Assembly (NCBI GenBank): GCA_963576725.1
Contig: OY755242.1
Coordinates: 3,489,593 to 3,553,592 of the forward strand
Source: Azorinus chamasolen
Taxonomy: Eukaryota > Mollusca > Bivalvia > Cardiida > Solecurtidae
DNA length: 64,000 bases
Direction of reading: 5' to 3'
Shown here piece after piece: positions 21,835 through 32,364 of this stretch. Numbering within the stretch: position 1 is the stretch's first letter; each line of letters opens with the position of its first letter. Under the pieces are notes generated by a model. The model saw only the letters and a list, made by a program, of their open reading frames with translations. It ran no database searches and was not told the origin of the DNA. The position numbers were made by a program, and so were the translations under genes.

Positions 21835-21930
21835 GATTATCATTATTATTATTATAATTATTATCATTGTTGTTGTAATAGTATTAGTGTTGTTATTATT
21901 ATTATCATCATCATTATTATTGTTTTGGGG
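21835..21930. repeat. ATT/ATC-type microsatellite
   Basis: Runs of ATTATT and ATCATC triplets. These generate artefactual frames on both strands. Confidence 0.85.
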
Positions 21931-22042
21931 AGGACTGTAACTAATATTTGCTGAACTCGTGCATGGCCCGATCCTTTTCATGAAATGATATATGAAGTAA
22001 AACCAGTTTATACCATATTATTATTTCATTTTTTTATTTAAG

Positions 22043-22210
22043 AAATAATAAATTCATACCAGTGTTTTATCGTGCAATCGAACACTGGTAGGGGTTGAGG
22101 TGCTTATAATTAAATCACTCGACCTATCGGCCTCGTGATTTAATTATAAGCATCTCAACGACTACCCGTGTTCGATTGCACGATAAAACACTGGAATAAA
22201 TTTATTATTT
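22043..22210. repeat. 168-bp near-perfect palindrome
   Basis: Arms of about 75 bp: AAATAATAAATTCATACCAG TG, TTTTATCGTGCAATCGAACA and GCTTATAATTAAATCA at the left, all reflected at the right, with a loop around CTCGACCTATCGGCCTCG. Not related to the TTAA or TA families. It would fold into a long hairpin if transcribed. Confidence 0.9.
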
Positions 22211-22532
22211 CGATTCTAACACTTCAAATTAACTATATTTTGCACCGCCACAACGGCACTACTTTTCTTATCGTACGAATTTTCGAAGCCATATTGCGCC
22301 ACGTTAAGCCGTACAGCGCGTGCGGTGTTTTATGGAGAATTCAAACATAGATACGTCCCTTCTTTGTTTATGTAAATGTGTGCACGAGGTGTGTTAGAAT
22401 TTTATTTTATGTTTCAGTGTGGGGTGTAAGTGCGGTGGGTATGATAATTATTTAGTCATTGTTATTAACCATTTATCTCTCCGCCAAGTATGTTTGCTTG
22501 CAAATGCATAAAATGCGAATTTATCAAGTAAA

Positions 22533-22722
22533 GTGTTAACCTACTCCCCCAATATTATTTTAGAAACAACCTGTTTTAATAACTCTACCGAATAAATAAA
22601 AAAATAGAAGAGTTTTAGAATAGTTTTTAAATCATTGGGGTAAGAAGAGCAAATGCTCTGTTTATTACAATGGTTTCAAAACATGACTTTTACAGAGACG
22701 TCAGTAGGAGGGAATGTGTTAG
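22533..22722 (-). mobile_element. TTAA hairpin MITE, family 2, inverted and decayed
   Basis: GTTAACCTACTCCCCC at the left and GTAGGAGGGAATGTGTTA at the right. The centre keeps AAGAGCAAATGCTCTGTTTA and CAATGGTTTCAAAACATGAC; one hairpin arm is shortened. Confidence 0.65.
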
Positions 22723-22973
22723 CAATGGTAACGAACCACTGTTACTTTTAACGGTTATTTATGCAAGGATCAGTTGATCATTCAACTTATCCTATACTAG
22801 CTCTGACGTCAGGAAACGTTTGGGTCTGAGTGCGGATTCAGTATAAAGTATCTCAACAATCAGTGTTTGAGAAAGAACTCAGCCTCAAGTAAAATGTGTT
22901 ATAACTTCTCGACCAATTCTGCTATCGACTAAGTTTCTTATATATTTTCTTATATGAGTTCTTATATTGTATC

Positions 22974-23098
22974 TACAGTAAACCCCATCTAAACCAGAAT
23001 TCTAGTAGAGAATAATTCATCCTGCATTAAGCTGCCACCTGTCGCCAAGAACGATATCTATACTAAATTGACGTCCGATTAAGAGAGGTTTTACTGTA
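22974..23098. mobile_element. TA-flanked MITE, family A, internal deletion
   Basis: TACAGTAAACCCCATCTAAA to AAGAGAGGTTTTACTGTA. The left hairpin arm is gone; only TCATCCTGCATTAAGCTGCC and the right half remain. Confidence 0.75.
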
Positions 23099-23320
23099 TA
23101 TCATAGTGAGATACAGTCACTCTTTCCTATTCATGTCGGAATCTAAATCAGCATAAACACAATTTTGAAATATTTATACTTTATTTTACAAGGACAAACT
23201 TAACAATAATGTCAACAGTAGACAACAACAATGTAGATATAAATAGTTAGCACGGTATTTGTACAGCACATATTGCGCATTGACATGAAAATAAATATGC
23301 AAACAATGTATTATTTATAA

Positions 23321-26300
23321 CTAGAACTCTAAACTCAGTCGTGACAGACGACTTCGACACCGACGGCTTGTCCTCTGTGTCTCCCCAGCGGTCCAGGATT
23401 TAGACTTAGCCCGGAAATGACGTAGGTCGTCCACATGTCCCTCGTGCAACATGGGTGTGTAACTATCTGGGTCACAATGGTCCTGAAATTAAAAGAAAAA
23501 ATCTATAATAACGTGGTAAAATGCATGTTATGCAACAAATAGAGCTAATCTATATCATAGCCGTCTGTTCAAGGTTATGGCCTGTTGGCTTATGAAATAA
23601 TGTGGACATAAGTTTGCAGTTTATGTCATGGTCAACTATTCTTCTGTCGTTATAAAACAATAAGCCATTTAATTTTATGCAGACATTGTTTTTTCTTTCT
23701 ACGTATTCACAATACTTTATCCCCCAGACTACTGCCCAGACACACTATAAAGTCTCGCTAATGCGACCACTGTAACAGCAGGTGGGTTTTAAATGCAGGT
23801 CAAATATACATGTACAGTGGTTTTCTGCACAACTTTTCCTGCACACAATCGTCTGTTTTATAGAAAAATAATTTTACTAGTCATACTAGCAAGGATTTTC
23901 TCTAGTATGAAAGGGAGGTCACTCCGTGTTTGGTGTTGTTTTCAGTCTCTCGCAGTTACCTATTCGGATACGTGGTTACCAGTTCGATTTACATTTTTGC
24001 AAACATTTAGATCCTATTGTGTGTCATATAAGTATCGTGTAACCATTGATCTGATCCCTCATATTGACGCCTCTGTAAAGTCACTTTTTGTAACGCTTGT
24101 GATAAATAAACCATGTGTTCCTTGCTCAACAGGAGCAAATGCTCTATTTGTCACAATCGTTTAAAAACTACACAATTCAAGCCATTTCCTTTTCACTAGT
24201 TAATGCTCCGTTTCGTTAGATTTATTTGAAAAGGTTGGATAGAAAAATATCGTATGGGGGAATTGGTTAAGAGAATTTCATCTCCCATGACGCTGTGACA
24301 AGGTAATGTCTACTCAAAATTGGAAATACATGTAATATATTTTTGACATCAGATTCGATCAATTAGTTGAAAATATTAACCGAGCTTTCAATAGCTCCTT
24401 TATTTTCCCACCAAACCCTATACTGTAACCACTCTTTACCTTTATTTTCCCACCAAACCCTATACTGTAACCACTCTTTACCTTTATTTTCCCACCAAAC
24501 CCTATACTGTAACCACTCGTTAGACGATTCTAAAGAGTGGTCACAGTATAGGATTTGGTGGAGAAATAACCATAATGCATTTTAATATTTGAGTACGCAC
24601 ATTTATCTGCAGTTCTGGTGAAATATACAATACGTACTAACCTTGTATTGTCCATAGAAAGCCTTGTATCCACTGTCCAGGAGATAGACTTCCGGAAAGT
24701 TCAAGGCTGGGTAGTTGTCCTTGTTCAGTTCTCGGTCCTGACTCCTCAAGAAACGATACCTGCAGAGAATAAATATAATGCAGTGTAATATAAATGTAAA
24801 TATTACATAACTTCTCTGTCGCTGTTTACTACTCAGTGTAAGTACTATAATGAACTGACATTAACTTAATGGATGCACCAGAATCAGCTGAAACAAAACA
24901 TCAGTGATGTAAATAAGATCAGGGTCTGCTCTGTTTGCATATGATATGATGCATATATGATTATACAGTTTCTGCCAAGACCAAACAAATGTATGTGTCC
25001 ATGTACTACTATAACAAATTAAATTTCATGACGTCATTATTTCTAACATACATATTCACGGAGAAAATGGTTAAATACAAATCGTAATTTTGACCCATTG
25101 CGCTAGAATATACGGGCTGATTTTTTACAATACTTTTGTAATACTGTTGCTTACATTTTCGGACCCCTTTCAGATGAGAACTCGCAGTGGAAGATCAGCG
25201 CATGCTTCTTCTCTGACGTCACTGGGATCTGGAGCAGCGATTGGACGGTGTCCTTGGTGTACATGTTGACGGCTCCTTTGATGTGTCCTCCCTCAAACTC
25301 ATACGGGTATCTACAGTCTACGACGGTCACTTTCTCTAATTCGTCAGCAAACTTCCCAGTCAGAACCTCAGCCATAGTGTCACAGGAAATAGACTTGAGA
25401 TCGCTGTGCTTGCCAGGTATTGTGGGAAGGCAGTAGTCACGTGATCCATCAGCGATGAGATCTTTCCCTGATGTCAAGCGGTCTACTGCATCTATGATGG
25501 GATGCTGCTGAAATAAAGAGGAATGTGTTAATTGTTATTTATGTAATTCTTAAATGTCTAGTCATTTAAAACAGTAACGTATCGTTGATATGACCACTCA
25601 CCAAGTCTAATTCAGATGTTTAGGAAGCAAAGTGCAGCTTAACAATGCAACCGTAATAAACAAATTCCCATATTAGTAACCGCCAGCTCATGCAGTCTAC
25701 TATATTATCATGCAATCGCTTTATCGAAAATATACTACATGTATATTTCCTTCTTGTTGTTTTAACTGTGGTTTCTTCCGTAAAATGATTGTATATTATA
25801 ACTGAAATATGCCTGCTATATATAAGATATAACTACTTTTTGTCCACTCTATTAACCCATTCTCTCCTAGACTATTTAAGACCAACCTCTTTGAATTAAT
25901 CTACGGAAAAGTAGCATTACTAGAGAAAGGGGCAAATGATATATTTATCACAACGGTTTCCCAAAATGACTTCTATTGTGACTCCAAATGCGTCAGTATG
26001 AGGAAATGAGTTAATTACACACATGTTGTTACACAATTCCTGTGAGCAAGATAAAAACATCAATGATTTAGCACAAAAATACAATCTACGGGGCAAACTT
26101 GTAATGACCATTGTACGTATATAGTTGGGTCCAGATGAGCCGCCCAGTAACTAGGCGTCTCTCCAGGATCCAAAACGCTTGACTCTCTGGGTGTTTTCAT
26201 AAAATATGAAAGAAAAATCAACTTTGACATGTTTAGGAATGCGGTTATTTTAATGCTTTTAAAGGTTAAATACGGAATTTCGTCAGTATTCACTCAACCC

Positions 26301-28536
26301 TCGATATTTTCCGTCCAGTTCTACATAAGATTTGTTGCAGATTTGTAGCAATAACCATCTTAATGTTGAATTGTCAGAGCGGAAGAGTCCATCAGTGTTT
26401 AACCCATTCCCTGATATTGACGACTTTTGACGACTCTGTAAAAGTCACTTTGTGAAACCATTGTGATAAATAAAGCATTTGCTCCTATAGGAGCAAATGC
26501 TTTATTTATAACAATGGTTTCAAACTACAAAATTCTAAAAGTTTCCTTTTCTCTATTTAATGCTCCTTTTCGGTAGATTTATTCAAAGAGGTTGTATCTA
26601 AAATAGCTTATGTGGGAATGGGTTAACTATAGAGTCCACTCAGTATAAAAGGTTTAAACTTGCTAGAAGATGACAAACAGTGCAGACCCTGATTACAACC
26701 CTCTAATCTGAGTCTATATTGTTTGCAAATGACAGTACATGTACATGAGTGATCCACGTTCAAAGGACAAAATTCAAAAATGGTGCCCCTAAGTTTTTAA
26801 AAGATATATAGCGTTTTCACAATATAAATTCTTCAGCTGTTTTATTTTTTCTTACCTCACGACGAACTGGTGAAAATTCGACTTCACTTTGCTTCAGTCT
26901 TTTGATCATCGGACTGTCGTCTGCTTCGTCCTGGTCAGCTGGGCGCTTTCCACAAAACAAGGCTTTTCTCACCTCAGCTGATGTCTCCCTTGGCAGACGT
27001 TTCATAGAGGACAGGCCGATCTGAAATTAAATCATAATTATTATGCAAAACGTTAATCACCTCGGCGAACTGAGTAAGCGAAATTTTGAAACTTGCAAAC
27101 TAAATCATAAAAATCAAGTTTTTAATTTAAAAATTGAACTCAGTATTATCCTACTGAATTTGTCAACTATATTTGTATTCGCAGTTTTCAAGTTACCCCG
27201 ATTCAGACCCTATTTAACCTTAACTCTGCTTTAAAAAAAATGTTACCTCCTTAAAAAAATTGGAGTCTGCTATAAAACCGATATGTTGCAATTCGTCCTG
27301 AAGGTTTGAGAAAATATACAGCGAGTGTCAGGCTTGGATACCGGTGAGACTCTGGATCCAAACTGTATGCAAATGCGAATCAACAAATCAGCATTCCTTT
27401 AAAAGCATTCCATTGTACATAGTTTACCGTTGTATAACATCAGCTAATAAATATTATTAATGTCATTATTACGCACATTAATATTCGTTCAGGGAAAGGA
27501 TTAAGACAAACTTTATAAATAACTGCATCGATCTACACAGTTACACATGTGTACTGCTGGAGCTTGGATGGAACCCCGAACAAATATGGCTGGGTTAAAT
27601 AAATAACCATTATACCAGGCTTTAGGTCAATCCCGTCACTGTCATGAAAACGGTTCGGCGATATCATATATACAAACAGTTTGGATCCAGAGTAACTCGG
27701 TTTCTCATCTGGATCCAAACTGTTTGCCACCCTGTTTACCTGTTTTATTATGTCAGCTCTGAAATTTGAAGCTTACGACGATGTGTCGAGTAGAAAAAGT
27801 ACTTGGCAGATGTTTTAGTCACAGAAAATTATGTTTACTTATTTCCATAAAAAATAATTGTATATGTTTTAACGGATATATTTTAAGTTTAAATTGACGT
27901 ATGCCACAATAAAGCATCACTTCGTTTACAGCTCTATCGGGCGTTAAAGTATGTGTTATCTTTTCGAGATAGTCATTACAAACAGTCTTACCGACATATC
28001 AGCACCGGATTCAAAGCCGGAATCAGTGGAGTCGTCAGCCTTTCCATACGGTGTTAGAACAGCCTCTATCTCAGCCTCGTCCCACAGGTCCAGACCGGAA
28101 CTGACGACAGGGGAATCCTCGACGCCATCAAACAGGCGCATACTGAAAGAAAGAACAAATATGAATAACACACATAACTATTACACTGTTCACTTGTTCG
28201 CTTTTCTAGTTCCGTTCAATTTGCGTTAATTTGCTGGTGGTACGCACGTTCTGTAACGTTCTGTTAAGTTTGGTGATTATGATAACAACTAGATCTAGTT
28301 CCCTATTTCTGATCAGGGTGTGCTCTGTTTGCTTATGATATGATATAGATATGATTCTACCGTTCTTCCATGGCCAAAAAGCCACGTGTCAATGTAGTAT
28401 TTTAACAACTAATCTAATTAATATTCATGGCGGCATTATTTCTTACACGAATATCCATGGAGTAAAGGGTTATTATTTTACAGCGAGGTATAGGTTAAAT
28501 GAGTACTCGTAGGCATACATACCGTAGAGAAGGCAT
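23321..28536 (-). CDS. cdc25: CDC25 dual-specificity phosphatase, tandem copy 1
   Basis: CDC25 removes the inhibitory phosphates from the cyclin-dependent kinase ATP loop and so triggers entry into mitosis. Six coding exons (minus strand): 28536-28523, 28142-27992, 27020-26856, 25507-25155, 24759-24642, 23482-23321, all with GT-AG introns and joined frames giving 320 residues. The short N-terminal regulatory part holds LTPYG (a Thr-Pro site), DSGFES at 45-50 (a DSGxxS degron match) and RKALFCGKRP in exon 3. The catalytic domain has [31 protein letters not shown] (from D174) and the loop HCEFSSER with C218 and R224, followed by the SKSWTAGE C-terminal helix region. It is shorter than vertebrate CDC25 (about 470-570 residues) because the N-terminus is compact. 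AATAAA on the minus strand lies at 23,185-23,180. Exon 4 begins CAGCAG, so its acceptor is a possible NAGNAG. It has diverged visibly from copies 2 and 3 (for example A instead of S in the exon 3 RRSLFC position). Confidence 0.95.
24039..24270 (+). mobile_element. TTAA MITE, family 2, in cdc25 copy 1 intron 5
   Basis: GTAACCATTGATCTGATCCC to GGGGGAATTGGTTAA, with GGAGCAAATGCTCTATTTGT and the TTTCGTTAGATTTATTTGAA right half. Sits between exons 6 and 5. Confidence 0.75.
24399..24585. repeat. 42-bp triplicate with an inverted copy
   Basis: Three direct 42-bp units (TTTATTTTCCCACCAAACCC, TATACTGTAACCACTCTTTA, CC) start at 24,399, 24,441 and 24,483. An inverted unit (AAAGAGTGGTCACAGTATAG) follows at about 24,532-24,570. 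The whole forms a lopsided hairpin in intron 5. A diverged single unit lies at 49,265-49,310. Confidence 0.85.
24927..25074 (+). mobile_element. Half of a family 1b TTAA MITE in cdc25 copy 1 intron 4
   Basis: Begins inside the hairpin (AGATCAGGGTCTGCTCTGTT) and runs to GGAGAAAATGGTTAA; the left half is missing. Confidence 0.7.
25852..26014 (-). mobile_element. TTAA MITE, family 2, inverted, in cdc25 copy 1 intron 3
   Basis: TTAACCCATTCTCTCCTAG to TATGAGGAAATGAGTTAA, with an internal deletion that removed one hairpin arm. Confidence 0.75.
26399..26626 (+). mobile_element. TTAA MITE, family 2, complete, in cdc25 copy 1 intron 3
   Basis: Best-preserved family 2 copy, 228 bp: TTAACCCATTCCCTGATATT to TATGTGGGAATGGGTTAA. 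The core hairpin AAAGCATTTGCTCCTATAGG and complement is perfect. Confidence 0.9.
27665..27732. repeat. Family 3 hairpin relic in cdc25 copy 1 intron 2
   Basis: CAAACAGTTTGGATCCAGAG, then TAACTCGG, then CATCTGGATCCAAACTGTTTG: the stand-alone core hairpin with a shortened apex. A more decayed one lies at 27,330-27,375. Confidence 0.75.
28311..28475 (+). mobile_element. Half of a family 1b TTAA MITE in cdc25 copy 1 intron 1
   Basis: Starts in the hairpin (GATCAGGGTGTGCTCTGTTT) and ends CATGGAGTAAAGGGTTA. The tail includes TACACGAATATCCATGGAG. Confidence 0.7.
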
Positions 28537-28639
28537 CCTTGCACAGTGCAGATCCAGATAACTTTGAATATAGAGTAGTTAGTATTATAGTGTTCAGATA
28601 CGAATGTTTGGATAAAGAATGATACCATACACCGTGTCC

Positions 28640-28880
28640 CGTCCGTTTATATATACAATTTGAGGAAGTCGTCCGAACTCGCTAATTACAGAGTTGTAAT
28701 TAACATCCAGTTTGTCTGAGTAAATAATGGTCCAATGCCACAGCTCGGAAAGTCACTCGGGATGTACAAGCCAATTACAACAGCCTGGGAGTAAATTAAG
28801 GTGTTTGGTCCAATCCCGGCTTGTCTCATAAGGTCTTGATTGTAATCTAGGCTAACATGTCACAGTAAGTGCTTTCCATC
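28640..28880 (-). promoter_or_regulatory. Promoter of cdc25 copy 1: TATA box and three 39-bp-spaced CCAAT boxes
   Basis: On the minus strand TATATATAAACGGAC at 28,655-28,641 is a strong TATA box about 110 bp upstream of the ATG. Further upstream three inverted CCAAT boxes occur at plus-strand positions 28,732, 28,771 and 28,810, exactly 39 bp apart. Evenly spaced CCAAT boxes bound by NF-Y are a known hallmark of G2/M promoters, including vertebrate CDC25C. The whole ~240 bp block is conserved upstream of the other two copies. Confidence 0.8.
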
Positions 28881-29334
28881 TCTTCCGACATTTGTCACAG
28901 TTTTGTAGATTAAAAAACTAAAATATTGATAAGTATCTATGGTGTATACCATTTAGATATAAACGAGGTTTTGGGGGAAATGCACATTCTGTAATATACA
29001 AATTAACCTTTAGCCTGCTATGTAAGTTATATTTTGCATATTTTTCTCCTATTACATTTAATTTTGCTTTTAAAAAATAATAATATTGTCTACCAGAAAG
29101 CAACCAGGGTGTCATACAGTTTGGATCCTGTTGAGACGCTGAGTATTTCTGCGTCTCATCTCGATCAAAAATGTTTCCAAAGAAAATCACGGAACCTCCG
29201 ACATCATGCTATATATTAAATCAACATAAAATCATTTTATTTTTTTTCAATCCTCTGATCACCAATTAAAAATTCACACAGTCACAATAATAATAATTAA
29301 TGATAATAACAATAATATAGTTATTACAATTTCT

Positions 29335-29370
29335 ACTACAACTACTACTACTACAACTACTACTACTACA

Positions 29371-29407
<37 letters not shown>

Positions 29408-29428
29408 ATACTACTACTACTACTAAAA

Positions 29429-29474
<46 letters not shown>

Positions 29475-29601
29475 ACCACTTCTACTACTACTACTGCTAC
29501 TACTACTGCTGCTGCTGCTGCTGCTACTACTACTACTACTACTATTACTACTACCACCACCACCATCACTACTATACTACTACTCCATCTACTACTACTG
29601 T

Positions 29602-29661
<60 letters not shown>

Positions 29662-29662
29662 A

Positions 29663-29758
<96 letters not shown>

Positions 29759-29760
29759 GT
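29335..29760. repeat. Large (ACT)n microsatellite
   Basis: About 420 bases of ACT/CTA triplets with a few TGC and CAC interruptions. It creates poly-Ser and poly-Val frames on the minus strand, which are not genes. Confidence 0.95.
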
Positions 29761-29865
29761 TACTGCTAAAACTAATAATAATGTTTCTACTACTATCGTC
29801 ATGAAAGGTCCATTCATGATTGTCAAACATTTATTCTACATTCATTTCAGAAGTTTGCTCATGTT

Positions 29866-30215
29866 CTTCTTCTTCTCTTTCTTTTTCTTCTTCTACTTCT
29901 TCATGCATAACATTAGTGTATCGTTTCAAATGTGTGGATTACATGACAATAGCATGATATCGATCCACACTGGAACACTATCTCATCCAAAATCGCAGAG
30001 TTATAATCAGATTACATTTCATATGCGTTTAACATTTATAAGAAATATATCTGTCAGATCGTACGCCTTGACACTTGATAAGCTAAAATTGTGATAAAGT
30101 TTGTTCGACTACTTTATTCTTGAGCTCAAAGGCCGATTAGATCTATTGTACAGCGATAAAATGCCAACAAAATAAGTCGTGTCTTTTCTGTGAGATATTA
30201 TCTTATCATAGTTAA
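29866..30215. other. Conserved distal 5' block of cdc25 copy 1
   Basis: A CTTCTT-rich run followed by about 285 bp (ACATGACAATAGCATGATAT, ATTCTTGAGCTCAAAGGCCG and others) that recurs upstream of copies 2 (46.97-47.40 kb) and 3 (57.98-58.44 kb). Stops interrupt every frame here, so it is non-coding. It marks the left reach of the duplicated unit. Confidence 0.75.
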
Positions 30216-30447
30216 CCCTTCACTTAGTAGATAGGTTTCTTTTCGCTTTTTCAAATAGAGTAGATCCTGATCAGATCCCTGCAGGTGAAATGTTTGCTTA
30301 TGGAGTTGTATATGAATCTACAGTGTCTGCCTTGGTCAAAAAATGTTATTGTTCATATGCCATTATGAATATTAAACTGATAAATATTCACATATACATG
30401 AATGCATGTATATAGTGTTGACATTATAGTATGACAGCGCAGAAGAG

Positions 30448-30740
30448 ACATGCAGTTGGACCTCGACATCTCGTACTGGTATAACTCGCACTTCGAGAGA
30501 ATTCAAAGTAAAAGTTCGGCTTTCCCAACTTTATTATACGAATTGTTCTAAAAGGTTCCATTACGCATAACGGGAACACATACGACACTTTTATGCAGGT
30601 CGAAAGTACACGAGTTTTCGGCAGTATATTAGACATGTATTACGCTGAGAGCTTGAGAAATATTTTAGATTAAAATCAGATGACTCAAATATCTGTTATC
30701 TCGAAGTATTTTGTATGGCCACTTGAAGGTCGAGCTATCC
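30448..30740. mobile_element. TA-type MITE, family E (CTCGATAACTCG-like ends)
   Basis: CAGTTGGACCTCGACATCTC at the left; TCTGTTATCTCGAAGTATTT and ACTTGAAGGTCGAGCTATCC at the right. The CAGTYGRACYTCGA end is typical of pogo/Tigger-like elements. A cleaner copy starts at 63.72 kb. Confidence 0.6.
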
Positions 30741-30889
30741 ACATTCAGCTGTTGTATGTTGATGACAGTTCTAAACTCCTGAATTAATATGAAACTGTGA
30801 GTTGTAACACTTTATACTATATCGTGACGGCCACTCTCTCAAACTTGTTTGCTGTTTCGTCTTATAAAGACATTTGCTGTAACCTTTAC

Positions 30890-31104
30890 TTCATGAATAT
30901 TCATGTAATCATGCATATTAATATAATTGTTATAATGACACATGAACACGGGTATCTTTGGTCATGGCAGATACTATATCTATATTATGTTATGAGCAAA
31001 CATAGCAGACCCTAATCAGACGACTCCCTAAGTAGCTGTCTGGTCTGGGTCTACTCTGTTTGCAAAGGCGTAGAAAGGCGTATTTATACAGCGAAGGGCT
31101 AAGT
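30890..31104 (-). mobile_element. TTAA hairpin MITE, family 1b, inverted, partial
   Basis: Inverse order of family 1b: CATGAATATTCATGTAATCA, then AGCAAACATAGCAGACCCTA, hairpin, TCTGTTTGCAAAGGCGTAG, and AGCGAAGGGCTAA at the right end. Confidence 0.65.
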
Positions 31105-31372
31105 TATCACGATAAATATTTAAAAGTTATAATTACCCTCACTTAAAATCGAACGTTCCACTCGACGTCAATCGTCCGCTATTTGCAATTTGAAATGAAC
31201 GTGTTTATAATGGGAAAACATTGTTTTATGCATGGAATACTTATTTAAAGATGGATTCAAAGGAAACTCGGACACAGAGTTCCTGCAAAACGATGACACA
31301 AGTGATTTAAATTAATAAGAAATGAAAAAAAATTGGATTAAAATTCAGTGACAAAGTAAATTGAATGGACAG

Positions 31373-31530
31373 TAACCAAACCATTAGCTAACCAAACCAC
31401 TAGCTGACCAAACCATTAGCTAACCAAACCATTAGCTGAAAAAAACATTAGCTAACCAAATCACTAGCTGACAAAACCATTAGCTAACCAAACCATTAAC
31501 TAACCAAACGATTAGCTAACTAAACCATTT
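31373..31530. repeat. 16-bp minisatellite
   Basis: About ten units of CCATTAGCTAACCAAA, some with TGACC instead of TAACC. Confidence 0.9.
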
Positions 31531-31604
31531 GTGTTTGCGAAAAATACAATTGAACCTCTTTAAACGGACGTATAGATAAATATCTTTAAATTCAGGCGGT
31601 TCGA

Positions 31605-31801
31605 TTAACCCATTCCCTCACATTGACGACTTTTGACGACTCTGTAAAAGTCACTTTGTGAAACTATTGTGATAAATATTTATTACAATTGTTTCAAACT
31701 ACAAAATTCTAAAAATATCCTTTTCTCTAATTAATGCTCCTTTTCGGTAGATTAATTCAAAGAGGTTGTATCTAAAAATAGCCTATACGGTTATGGGTTA
31801 A
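31605..31801 (+). mobile_element. TTAA MITE, family 2, hairpin deleted
   Basis: TTAACCCATTCCCTCACATT to ACGGTTATGGGTTAA. The flanks are complete but the central palindrome has collapsed to GTGATAAATATTTATTAC, as expected from deletion of one cruciform. Confidence 0.85.
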
Positions 31802-31974
31802 TGCAGGACGAAAGTAATGCAGAACTCTCCATACATTCCTTGAGCCCATACATCCAATTCGTAATACTTTTTTGAAACAGTCTGGGAACAGATGAGACGC
31901 TGAATTACTCCTACAGGTTTGCTGTTAGCAGTAGGGGGCAAATAAAAGAAGTTGGCGAAAATCCCAATGGATCT

Positions 31975-32364
31975 TTGTATAACCGAACTTTGAAAACCAA
32001 GCAGATACAGTATAAACAGATATCCGTCCAAACCAGAACATCAATCTTCAAAAAGGCATGTATTCCATCATCGCTAAAATTGTGGAACAATTTAGATACT
32101 GGTATTAGACAAAGTTCATCAATGTCTAGTTTTAAAAACTTAGTAAAAGCATTTTCAGACAGTACTATTATTCCTCACATATGTTAGTCTTAACAGATAT
32201 TTATCGATTATGCACCAGAATTAGGAACAACTGTAACGATCTTAATGAAAATCTATATAACAACCATCTCATCGCAGGTTTGATCCATATTGCTCGTGTC
32301 AATATAGTCCAGAGAACGCATCTCATTATTTCTTTAAATGCAGACTATATACTGCTCAAAGCGG
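31975..32364 (+). mobile_element. LINE ORF2 C-terminal fragment (5' of the nested insertion)
   Basis: FKKACIPSSLKLWNNLDTGI followed by RQSSSMSSFKNLVKAF is the conserved SFFPSAVKLWN-type block near the end of many invertebrate LINE ORF2s. Downstream, in a shifted frame, CSCQYSPENASHYFFKCRLY is the CxC...E.A.H...C motif that normally follows. Frameshifted and dead. Sequence stops at the TIR element at 32,365. Confidence 0.8.

Noticed and set aside
28560..28580. CHR-type cell-cycle element (TTTGAA) in the cdc25 copy 1 leader
   Set aside because: The word is lost in copies 2 and 3 and is too short to claim without conservation or start-site data.
29423..29830. Minus-strand frames encoding long poly-Ser or poly-Val proteins
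   Set aside because: They are translations of the (ACT)n microsatellite in different frames, with no other protein-like sequence.
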